From contig CAKUDT010000015.1 of assembly GCA_934645125.1 (NCBI GenBank), positions 1 to 12,925 of the forward strand: DNA of 12,925 bases, given 5' to 3'. The notes below the pieces were generated by a model. The model saw only the letters and a program-made list of their open reading frames with translations. It made no database searches and was not told the origin of the DNA. The stretch is from an uncultured Eggerthellaceae bacterium. Lineage in GTDB: Bacteria > Actinomycetota > Coriobacteriia > Coriobacteriales > Eggerthellaceae. The first letter of the stretch is position 1. Each line of letters opens with the position of its first letter. Positions 1 through 6,205 of the stretch are shown here, piece by piece. The translations under genes were made by a program, and so were the position numbers.

Positions 1-36
1 AACACACTCAGTAAAACCGCAGGAAAGAAGGCACGT

Positions 37-1605
37 GTGAAAGTTTATGAGGGCACAATTCTGACGGTGGATGCGCATGATAGCGTGGCGCGCTATTTGG
101 TGGAAGATCGGGGGCGTATTGCTTATGTGGGCGATGACCTGCCCGAACGCTTTGCTGATGCTTCGCGCGAGCAGTTGGATGAGCGCGTGTTGTGCCCGGC
201 GTTTGTGGGCACGCACGAGCATTTGGCATCTTTTGCAACGTTCAATGCGGGCTTGAATGTTATGCATGCGCGCTCGAACCGTGAAATCAAGGAAATGGTT
301 GCCGATTTCGCGCGAAAGTGCACGTCGAAAACGCTTGTTGCGTTTGGTGCTTCGCCTTATTCCGTGGAAGAAGGGCGTCTCTTGTCTCGTGCAGAACTTG
401 ACGAGGCATGCTCTGACAAGCCCGTTTTCATGGTTAAATACGACGGTCATGCCTGCGTGGTGAACAGCGCGCTTTTGGCGAAAATCGATGACAAGGTGAA
501 AAACCTGCGGGGGTATCACCCCGAAACGGGCGAGATGAACCAAGAGGCGTTTTTCGCGGTGAGCGATTACATTACAAACAGCCTTTCTATCCCTGAACTG
601 GTGAAAAACATTCAGGGCGCAATGGACTTTCTGGCAAGCCGCGGCATTGGCATGGTGCATACCGTAAGCGGCGTTGGCTTTACCGGCAATTTGGATATCA
701 GCCTGGAGAAGTGGGTGGGGAAGAGCGCGCAATCGGGCTTTCAAGTGCGCGTGTTTCCCCAGTCGCTGGATGTTGATGTGGCAATCAGCCGCAAGTTGCC
801 GCGCATCGGTGGCTGTTTTGCCTGTGCGCTTGATGGCTGTTTCGGAAGTCACGATGCCGCGCTGCTTGAGCCGTACGCCGATGCCCAGGGCGGATGTGGC
901 GTGCTGTATTACAGCGATGAAGTTGTGACGGATTTTTGCAAGAAAGCGAATCGCGCTGGATTGCAGATTGAGATGCATGCTATTGGTGATGCTGCGTTTG
1001 ACCAGGCCACTCGTGCATTGAAGGCAGCACTCGACGATTTCCCCCGCGAAGATCACCGTCACGGCATCATTCATGCGTGCTTGCCTACGGACGCCGGCAT
1101 GGCGATTTGCGCGGAATACGGCATTCAGCTGCCCATGCAAACGAGCTTCATCGATTGGCCGCAAGAGCCCGATGCGTATTTGGCGTCCATTTTGGGAGAA
1201 ACGCGTGCGGCGCGCCTTAACCCCTTGCGTACTTTCGCCGATGCGGGAATCGTTCTTTCGGCGGGAAGCGATGCGCCCTGCACCGATCCCGACCCTATTT
1301 TATGGATGCAGCGCGCGTGCAACCATAGCGTGCCCGAGCAGTCGCTCACGCCGCAAGAGGCGCTGCGCATGTGCACGTATAATGGCGCCTGGGTGACGTT
1401 TGACGAAGCAGAGCGTGGCTCGCTTGAAGTGGAAAAACGCGCCGATATGGCCCTTCTCTCGGGAAATCCCTATACGGTGGGTGCATCGAATATTGGCTCT
1501 TTGAAGGTGGAGGGCTTGCTGTTGGGCGGCGTTCCCTATGAAAAGCAGCGCCAGGGATTCTTGAGCGCCGTGTTCAAGGGAATGACGGGTTCTGCGAAAA
1601 TCTAG
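37..1605 (+). CDS. Amidohydrolase family 3 (YtcJ-like) metal-dependent hydrolase
   Basis: A 522-residue protein of the amidohydrolase superfamily, the YtcJ-like group of cytosolic hydrolases acting on amide or related C-N bonds; the substrate cannot be read from sequence. Seen: an N-terminal beta-sandwich segment (residues 1-55), the metal-binding HxH as H60-E-H62 in VGTHEHL, later metal-ligand candidates H314 (EMHAIGDAA) and H346 (GIIHA), and the catalytic-type Asp at D412 in SAGSDAP. The C-terminus (about 440-490) returns to the composite sandwich with the usual RADMALLSGNP-like segment. Length fits the family (500-560). The GTG start is chosen because a purine-rich AGGAAAGAAGG ends about five bases upstream and the next in-frame starts would remove the sandwich. 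No signal peptide. It stands alone, with the next gene convergent, and may be the last gene of an operon entering from the left. Family assignment is firm, function unknown. Confidence 0.9.
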   Translation: MKVYEGTILTVDAHDSVARYLVEDRGRIAYVGDDLPERFADASREQLDERVLCPAFVGTHEHLASFATFNAGLNVMHARSNREIKEMVADFARKCTSKTLVAFGASPYSVEEGRLLSRAELDEACSDKPVFMVKYDGHACVVNSALLAKIDDKVKNLRGYHPETGEMNQEAFFAVSDYITNSLSIPELVKNIQGAMDFLASRGIGMVHTVSGVGFTGNLDISLEKWVGKSAQSGFQVRVFPQSLDVDVAISRKLPRIGGCFACALDGCFGSHDAALLEPYADAQGGCGVLYYSDEVVTDFCKKANRAGLQIEMHAIGDAAFDQATRALKAALDDFPREDHRHGIIHACLPTDAGMAICAEYGIQLPMQTSFIDWPQEPDAYLASILGETRAARLNPLRTFADAGIVLSAGSDAPCTDPDPILWMQRACNHSVPEQSLTPQEALRMCTYNGAWVTFDEAERGSLEVEKRADMALLSGNPYTVGASNIGSLKVEGLLLGGVPYEKQRQGFLSAVFKGMTGSAKI

Positions 1606-1696
1606 CAGTCTAGCAGCCGTTTTGCGGCGCAGTGCGCAAGCACGTGGGGCGCGCGCGTCTCCCGGCGCGCACTTCGCCCTTGGACCCTGCGGTTGT

Positions 1697-1724
1697 CGGG
1701 CAGGCGCCCGCTACGCTTTTTCTT
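1697..1724 (+). terminator. Probable intrinsic terminator of the amidohydrolase gene
   Basis: A CGGGC/GCCCG stem (1697-1701 and 1706-1710, loop AGGC) is followed after six bases by TTTTTCTT (1717-1724). It lies about 90 bp past the stop codon, in the right orientation. The gap between stem and T-run is longer than ideal. Confidence 0.5.
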
Positions 1725-1727
1725 CCT

Positions 1728-1766
1728 AAAAATGTGAAGCGGTTCCGATGGGGCGGAGCCGCTTCA
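1728..1766 (-). terminator. Probable intrinsic terminator of the substrate-binding protein gene
   Basis: A 13-bp stem with one G-T pair (1735-1747 with 1754-1766, 6-base loop ATGGGG) is followed on the minus strand by C and then TTTTT (A-run at 1728-1732). This is a classic stem plus T-tract for transcription leaving the lipoprotein gene, about 125 bp after its stop. Confidence 0.7.
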
Positions 1767-1813
1767 TGTGGGGATTATATCCAGGCGGTCGGTGCCGCCC
1801 TGGGACCGTGATT

Positions 1814-1859
1814 GGGTGCTCAGGTATCGAAAGGCGGGTAAGGGGATATCTGAGCACCC
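1814..1859. repeat. 15-bp inverted repeat (strong hairpin) after the binding-protein gene
   Basis: Arms 1814-1828 and 1845-1859 pair over 15 bases with a single G-T wobble and a 16-base loop. No T-run follows on either strand, so it is not a standard intrinsic terminator. On the minus strand it lies 33 bases past the stop of the lipoprotein gene, before the terminator, and could stabilise the mRNA 3' end. Confidence 0.6.
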
Positions 1860-1891
1860 GCGAAAAAGAGAGTGCTTTAAGGCGAGTCTGC

Positions 1892-3031
1892 TTACAGCGT
1901 TGTGATATCAACCTGCTTGAACTCGCAGCCCATTGTTGCCAAATCGCTTGCGATGGGAGCGCCCAGGAAGAACTGCGCAATCTCATCGAGCTTTTGGGTG
2001 GGGTCAACATCGGCAAAAGCATCGGGATACACTACTTTACCTACCTGGTAGCAGTTCGCTAACGCCAGCTCAACGTTTGTCGCATAGAAGCGATAGGAAA
2101 TCAGCGTGTACGTGTTTCCTTTCTGGACGGCGTTGAGCGCGTTGAAGTAGGCAGGGTTGTTCTTGTAATCGTCGGCTACCAAAGAAAGATTGCCGCTTTC
2201 AATGAAGATGTATTCGGGCTGCGCGCTGGAAATGGCTTCCAAATCAATGGAGTAGGGGCCTTTTGCGCCGTCAACATCGGCAACGTTCTTGATGTTGCAT
2301 GCGGCAAACGGCGGGAATCCTGCTTCCGTTCCCTCGAACCCGTGGCTTCCGCGGAACGAGACGCCCGCAGCATAAGCGCTGGTGTTTGCGGCGGTGGATT
2401 TTGCTACACGCGCTTTCAGGTCGTCGTTGATGCCGTTGATATAGCTGATCAGCTCATTTGCGCGCTTCTCGTTGTTGAAAACTTCGCCCAGAAGCGTGAA
2501 GTTCTTCTGATAGTCCTCGCCGAAGAACGTCTCCGGCACGTTGAGGCACACAACGGGAATCTTTACCTTTGATTGCAGAGCGTCTGCTTCGTCAGCTGAT
2601 ATGCTGTTACAGATAATGACTTGTGGTGCGGCGTTGATGATTGCCTCTTCATTAGGCGTTACGCCCTTTGAGCCGCCTTCGCCGATAATGGGCAGATTGG
2701 CGAATTTCTCATGGTTCACATGGCGATAGGCGCAGTTAATGCTGTCTTCGTGCTCGGAAGCTTCAACGCCCACTACTTTATCAACTTCGCCCATGTAGCA
2801 GATGGAACGCAACGCGCTGCCAACACCAATGACTTTCTCAACGTTGGAAGGAATTTCTACCGTGCGCCCGAGCATGTCGGTAACGGTTTTCGTTGCCGCT
2901 TGGCTGCTGGATGCCGCAGCGGATCCGCTTGAACTTGTGTTGCTTGAGCAGCCGGCAAGGGCTCCCACGCTGATTGCTGCCGCGCAAATCACTGCAAGTG
3001 CTGCAGCGGCAAACCGTGTTGATTTCTTCAT
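1892..3031 (-). CDS. FecB/BtuF-type ABC transporter substrate-binding lipoprotein
   Basis: A 379-residue extracytoplasmic binding protein of the iron-siderophore/corrinoid/metal-chelate class (COG0614 type), expected to deliver cargo to the FecCD-type permease encoded divergently. Seen: a lipoprotein signal peptide with Lys-rich start, hydrophobic core and lipobox L25-A-G-C28, a Ser/Ala-rich linker (29-47), then TVTDMLGRTVEIP opening the first lobe. The motifs NCAYRHVNHEKFANLPIIGEG-like (about 99-119), the QPEYIFIESG lobe-2 strand and the C-terminal helix fit the family, as does length. His and Cys cluster at 94-107 (H94, C100, H104, H107), a possible metal or chelate contact. The ATG at 3031 is chosen because AAGGAA sits six bases upstream and the signal peptide begins there; 18 codons further upstream are open but lack these. 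Its terminator is at 1728-1766. Substrate unknown. Confidence 0.9.
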   Translation of the reverse strand: MKKSTRFAAAALAVICAAAISVGALAGCSSNTSSSGSAAASSSQAATKTVTDMLGRTVEIPSNVEKVIGVGSALRSICYMGEVDKVVGVEASEHEDSINCAYRHVNHEKFANLPIIGEGGSKGVTPNEEAIINAAPQVIICNSISADEADALQSKVKIPVVCLNVPETFFGEDYQKNFTLLGEVFNNEKRANELISYINGINDDLKARVAKSTAANTSAYAAGVSFRGSHGFEGTEAGFPPFAACNIKNVADVDGAKGPYSIDLEAISSAQPEYIFIESGNLSLVADDYKNNPAYFNALNAVQKGNTYTLISYRFYATNVELALANCYQVGKVVYPDAFADVDPTQKLDEIAQFFLGAPIASDLATMGCEFKQVDITTL

Positions 3032-3078
3032 TACGTTCCTTCCACTTGTTTGGTGAGCGTTACTGTTGTTAGACCATC

Positions 3079-3127
3079 GTAACACCTTGGTTGAAATCGT
3101 AGCACATAACCGCTACTATGGTGTTAC
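3079..3127. promoter_or_regulatory. Inverted repeat flanking the divergent promoters: candidate operator
   Basis: GTAACACC (3079-3086) and GGTGTTAC (3120-3127) are perfect 8-bp inverted arms 33 bp apart. They bracket the FmdE-operon promoter; the right arm lies just after its -10 box, near the expected start point. A second nested dyad, GTAGC/GCTAC (3099-3103, 3112-3116), lies in the -35/-10 spacer. On the minus strand the region has two TACGAT boxes with an upstream TGn (TGCTACGAT at 3096-3104 and TGTTACGAT at 3076-3084), possible extended -10 elements for the lipoprotein gene. No regulator gene is adjacent. Confidence 0.5.
3091..3119 (+). promoter_or_regulatory. Sigma-70-like promoter of the FmdE-permease-ATPase operon
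   Basis: TTGAAA (3091-3096), a 17-bp spacer and TACTAT (3114-3119) match the housekeeping consensus well. Transcription would begin near 3126, giving a leader of about 40 bases with the ribosome site GGGGAGG at 3154-3160. Confidence 0.7.
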
Positions 3128-3165
3128 AAATTTTCGAAAGTTACTATTTAGTCGGGGAGGTAAAC

Positions 3166-3708
3166 ATGCTTTCATTGGAGTATTGGGACAAGGCGGCAGA
3201 ATTTCACGGACACAAGTGCCCGGGGCTTGCCATTGGTTTCAAGGCGGTTGAAGGGGCTATTGATCAGTTGGGGTTGAGCGCAGATGCGTTTCCCGCCATC
3301 GATGAGGAACTAGTTTGCGTGACGGAAAATGATGCTTGCTGCGTTGATGCCATTCAGGTCCTGTTGAGCTGCACGTATGGCAAGTCGAACCTTATTCCGC
3401 GCCTTCGCGGGAAGATGGCGTTTAGCTTCTATTCGCGTACTACGGGCAAAAACGCGCGTTTGGTTTTGAAGCCGAACTTGGGCGAGGGAAAAAGCCGAGA
3501 AGAGTATATGAACTTCCTGGTGAACACTCCTTACGACCAGCTCTTTGAAGTCAAGTCTGTCTCTGCTTTGCCAGAGCAGGCACGTTTGTTTGATTCCCAG
3601 CCGTGCTCGGTGTGCGGCGAGTCAACGGCGGAATATGGCTTGCGCATTCAAAACGGCAAGCCCGTTTGCCTTGATTGCTACGATGCTTATCAGCGCGAAG
3701 GATTTTAG
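3166..3708 (+). CDS. FmdE-family protein with C-terminal treble-clef zinc finger
   Basis: A 180-residue cytosolic protein of the FmdE family, named after an accessory subunit in the archaeal molybdenum formylmethanofuran dehydrogenase operon; members in non-methanogens have no settled function. Seen: the family's opening H14-G-H-K-C-P-G20 motif, the C51...C58-C59-V-D-A-I-Q stretch, a CTYGKSNLI segment (69-77) followed by GKMAFSFYSRTTGK (82-95), and a C-terminal zinc finger C147-x2-C150...C168-x2-C171. The clustered His and Cys suggest a bound metal. The start at 3166 is fixed by GGGGAGG five bases upstream and the good promoter; an upstream in-frame ATG at 3118 overlaps the -10 box and is rejected. 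First gene of an operon with an ABC permease and ATPase, so a role in handling the imported metal or metal cofactor is likely but inferred. Confidence 0.9.
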   Translation: MLSLEYWDKAAEFHGHKCPGLAIGFKAVEGAIDQLGLSADAFPAIDEELVCVTENDACCVDAIQVLLSCTYGKSNLIPRLRGKMAFSFYSRTTGKNARLVLKPNLGEGKSREEYMNFLVNTPYDQLFEVKSVSALPEQARLFDSQPCSVCGESTAEYGLRIQNGKPVCLDCYDAYQREGF

Positions 3709-3715
3709 TGGTCAC

Positions 3716-4804
3716 GTGGAAAATAGAAAAGCTCTGCCGCGCGATGTTGCCATAACACAGACGGCAGACAGGATTGCCAGCAACCAGAAGCATGTGGAGC
3801 TGCGTAACAAGATTGCGATTATTGTTCTTCTGGTCATACTGCTTTTTATTGCGGCGGCAGAGCTTGCAAGCGGTGCATCGAATATCGACATTCCCACGGC
3901 AATTGCCGCGCTGTTCGGTTCAGGGCAGCCAAGCGATGTTGCTGCGGTGCAGTCGATTCGCCTTCCGCGCGTGGCCTGCGGTATTGTGGCGGGAGCCGGT
4001 CTTGCGCTGGCGGGTGCCGCGCTGCAAAGCGTGCTGGAAAACCCGCTGGCATCATCGTCTACGGTGGGTATCTCGCAAGGTGCGGCATTCGGTGCAACCG
4101 TTGCCATTTTGGTGGTGGTCCCTGCGCTGGGCGGCACGGCTGCGGCTATCAATATGGGCACCACGGCGGTTTTCGCATTTGTGGGCGCCATGGTATCAAG
4201 CCTGGTCGTGCTGGCTTTTTCCAAGCTGGGACAGATGCGCGCGGAAAGCATTATCTTGGTAGGCGTTGCCTTGTCCGCCCTGTGGTCGGGTGCGTCTACC
4301 ATCTTGCAGTACTTTGCAAGCGACGTTGAGCTTACGCGTGTGATTTTCTGGCAATTCGGCGATTTGGGCCGCGCGACTTGGTCGCAACTCGGGTTCATGA
4401 CGGTGGTTAACGTTGTGTGTGCGGTGTATTTCTTCGCAAACCGCTGGAATTACAATGCGCTGCAAAACGGCGGTCACGTGGCGGGCGGATTGGGCGTTGA
4501 CGTGCAGAAAACGCGCGTGCTGGGCGTTGCGGTGGCATCGCTTATGGCGGCATCCATTGTGTCGTTTGTGGGTCTGATCAACTTCATTGGCCTTATTGCA
4601 CCGCACATCGCGCGCCGCATTGTGGGAAACGATTATCGTTACCTTTTGCCGGCATCGCTTGTTCTAGGTTCGGTGATTATGCTGGGAAGCGACCTTCTTG
4701 CCCGCATGGTTATCAGCCCCATCATTCTGCCGATTGGCGCAATTACATCGTTTTTGGGTGCACCGCTTTTCCTGGTGCTTTTGTATCGGGGGTTTAAGCG
4801 ATGA
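3716..4804 (+). CDS. FecCD/BtuC-type ABC transporter permease
   Basis: A 362-residue polytopic inner-membrane permease of the FecCD/BtuC family, forming the channel for iron chelates, corrinoids or related cargo. Seen: about 25 hydrophilic residues, then TM1 from about residue 30, RLPR plus the GLALAGAALQSVLENPLA block, about ten hydrophobic segments, the conserved GLIAPHIAR loop that contacts the ATPase, and the closing PIGAITSFLGAPLFLVLLYR. Length is normal (330-360). The start is uncertain: GTG 3716 is the first in-frame start after the FmdE stop (7 bp gap), with GAAGG 13 bases upstream, rather far; GTG 3794 is an alternative but has a poorer site and leaves almost nothing before TM1. Its stop overlaps the ATPase start as ATGA, implying coupled translation. 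Cargo specificity cannot be read from the sequence. Confidence 0.9.
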   Translation: MENRKALPRDVAITQTADRIASNQKHVELRNKIAIIVLLVILLFIAAAELASGASNIDIPTAIAALFGSGQPSDVAAVQSIRLPRVACGIVAGAGLALAGAALQSVLENPLASSSTVGISQGAAFGATVAILVVVPALGGTAAAINMGTTAVFAFVGAMVSSLVVLAFSKLGQMRAESIILVGVALSALWSGASTILQYFASDVELTRVIFWQFGDLGRATWSQLGFMTVVNVVCAVYFFANRWNYNALQNGGHVAGGLGVDVQKTRVLGVAVASLMAASIVSFVGLINFIGLIAPHIARRIVGNDYRYLLPASLVLGSVIMLGSDLLARMVISPIILPIGAITSFLGAPLFLVLLYRGFKR

Positions 4805-5946
4805 GCGAAGAACAAAAGCTTCAACGGGGTGGCGACCAGGGCCGCGCGTTGGATCAGGGTGACAAGTCGAGCCAGGACAGTCGGCTGGTACAGCAGGCCC
4901 AGCAGACTCAGGGCTGCGAGCTAAACCGGGGCGACCAGCAGGACCAACAGCTCTCGCGTGACCCGTCCCAGGAATCGAATGTTGTCCACGCCCATACGCA
5001 CCAGCACGCCGATGGAACGGTCCACAGCCACTATCACGTGCATAAGGGCGGAGACGTTCCCCACGAGCATAAGCCGGAGCAAACGTCTGCGCAGGAAGGC
5101 GTGATTGAGCACGATTCTGCGTGCGAAAGCCACGCGGGCGATGCGATTCCCGTGCATCATCACGATGCATTTACGCAGGTAGATGCGTTACTGGTGGCTC
5201 ATGAGGTGAGCTATACGTATCCTCGTTGTTCGCAGCCGGTCTTTCGCAACTTGAGCGTGCAAGCAAAAGCAGGTTCAGTTTTAGGCATTCTGGGCAACAA
5301 CGGCGCGGGCAAATCAACGCTGCTCGACTTGCTTGCGGGCATCACGCGCCCCGCAGCGGGAAGCATTCGCGTGGGCAATGAGTCGTTGTCGGGTATGTCG
5401 CGCCGCGAAATTGCCCAGCATATCGCGTACGTTGCCCAGCAGCAGATGGTTCCGCATTTGAGCGTCTACGATGAGGTGCTTTTGGGAAGAAAACCGCATA
5501 TCACCTGGTCGATTACGGAACGTGATCGAAAAATCGTCTCGCGTTCCATTGCTTCTTTGAATTTGGAGGCGTATGCGAATCGGTATTGCGACGAGCTGTC
5601 CGGCGGCGAGCGCCAAAAAGTGTTCATCGCGCGCGCTATAGCGCAAGAGCCGGAAATCATGATTTTGGACGAGCCCACCAGTGCACTTGACCCCAAAAAC
5701 CAGCTCGAGGTCCTTGAGGCCATTCGTGCGTTAACGTTGGAAAAAGGCCTGGCCACCATTCTGGTTCTGCATGATGTGAACTTGGCGTTGCGGTTTTGCG
5801 ACCGGTTTTTGCTGGTGCGCGATGGCGTGGCGGTGGCGCAAGGCGGTCTGGATGCCGTAAGCTCCCAAGCGCTCACCGATACGTACGATATACCGTTCAA
5901 AATTGTCAACGTAGAGGGCACGCCGCTGGCAATTCCGGGCGTTTGA
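4801..5946 (+). CDS. BtuD/FecE-type ABC ATPase with Gln-rich and His-rich N-terminal extension
   Basis: A 381-residue ATPase that powers the adjoining FecCD-type permease from the cytosolic face. The ATPase domain spans about 128-381: Walker A GNNGAGKS (165-172), Q-loop near Q213, signature LSGGE (266-270), Walker B IMILDEP (286-292), and switch His H324. Such ATPases are normally about 250-270 residues; here about 130 residues precede the domain. Residues 1-60 are low-complexity with 15 Gln; 61-125 hold 15 His (63, 65, 67, 69, 75, 77, 79, 81, 88, 90, 104, 111, 119-121), many spaced HxH, plus Cys108. The ATG at 4801 overlaps the permease stop (ATGA) and follows GGGGG by six bases; there is no other in-frame ATG before residue 199, so the extension is probably translated. 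His-rich tails are known from nickel, cobalt and zinc handling proteins such as HypB and SlyD; a metal storage or sensing role here is inferred. Confidence 0.93.
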   Translation: MSEEQKLQRGGDQGRALDQGDKSSQDSRLVQQAQQTQGCELNRGDQQDQQLSRDPSQESNVVHAHTHQHADGTVHSHYHVHKGGDVPHEHKPEQTSAQEGVIEHDSACESHAGDAIPVHHHDAFTQVDALLVAHEVSYTYPRCSQPVFRNLSVQAKAGSVLGILGNNGAGKSTLLDLLAGITRPAAGSIRVGNESLSGMSRREIAQHIAYVAQQQMVPHLSVYDEVLLGRKPHITWSITERDRKIVSRSIASLNLEAYANRYCDELSGGERQKVFIARAIAQEPEIMILDEPTSALDPKNQLEVLEAIRALTLEKGLATILVLHDVNLALRFCDRFLLVRDGVAVAQGGLDAVSSQALTDTYDIPFKIVNVEGTPLAIPGV

Positions 5947-6205
5947 CGGGCAATGTTGCCGTAAGCAACTCATCTGAATTTCATGTTGTCGTTTTTTTGG
6001 CGCAAAAACGCGCAAATGAACGATACGGGGCAGGTTGAAGGTGCTGATTCGCGAATTTGCCCCGTACGCAAGGATGTTGAGCGCCCTGCATTCATATAAA
6101 ACACCAGGTCATAGAGTTACGAGGCAGATGGGTACGGCTGTTGCCGCATTTCCACCTGCCCCGTATCGTGAATCTGGGCGTTTTCGGGTCGTTTTTTCAG
6201 CAACA
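5947..6205. other. Convergent intergenic region without a gene
   Basis: Between the ATPase stop and the ppk stop I see no coding signal. It contains a weak GTTGC/GCAAC hairpin (5955-5969), T7 at 5992-5998 followed by a TTTTTG/CAAAAA dyad, the 150-bp inverted-repeat segment described separately, and a second T-run at 6192-6197. The T-runs on both sides suit termination of converging transcripts, but neither sits directly behind a strong stem. Confidence 0.6.
6020..6169. repeat. 150-bp segment bounded by 20-bp inverted repeats (MITE-like or long-stem structure)
   Basis: The left arm 6020-6039 (ACGATACGGGGCAGGTTGAA) and the right arm 6150-6169 are inverted copies matching at 19 of 20 positions, 16 of them contiguous at the outer end. 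A third copy of the core, TGCCCCGTA (6058-6066), can pair with the same left-arm bases 6024-6032, so two mutually exclusive hairpins are possible. A palindrome ATTCGCGAAT (6047-6056) lies in the shorter loop, and CGGC/GCCG (6135-6146) near the right arm. No ORF and no obvious target-site duplication. It could be a decayed miniature element, a bidirectional terminator or a folded RNA. Confidence 0.6.

Larger units (their letters stand above)
1606..1891. other. Hairpin-rich convergent intergenic region
   Basis: No convincing gene lies in these 286 bp. Besides the two terminators it holds a GCGCGC/GCGCGC hairpin (1651-1670), a CCAGGCGG/CCGCCCTGG hairpin with one bulge (1781-1803), and a 15-bp inverted repeat with one G-T pair, GGGTGCTCAGGTATC (1814-1828) against 1845-1859, with a 16-base loop. 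An 8-bp tandem duplication, TCTAGCAG, covers the amidohydrolase stop codon (1601-1616). Confidence 0.6.

Noticed and set aside
1748..2062. Plus-strand ORF of 104 codons starting in the intergenic region
   Set aside because: Most of it is antisense to the lipoprotein gene, it has no ribosome site, and it crosses the hairpins. The composition is Arg/Cys-rich as expected for a shadow frame.
3118..3165. Upstream ATG for the FmdE gene (16 extra codons)
   Set aside because: This ATG lies in the -10 box, before the predicted transcription start, while 3166 has an excellent ribosome site and starts where the family starts.
3032..3165. Cobalamin or other riboswitch in the divergent region
   Set aside because: The predicted leader is only about 40 bases and shows no B12-box or other aptamer motif I can recognise.
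4801..5190. The ATPase extension as a separate small His-rich metallochaperone gene
   Set aside because: It is in one uninterrupted frame with the ATPase domain, with no stop or new start between them.
6020..6169. CRISPR array or integrase attachment site
   Set aside because: There is one inverted pair plus one internal copy, not regular direct repeats with spacers, and no integrase, cas gene or tRNA is near.
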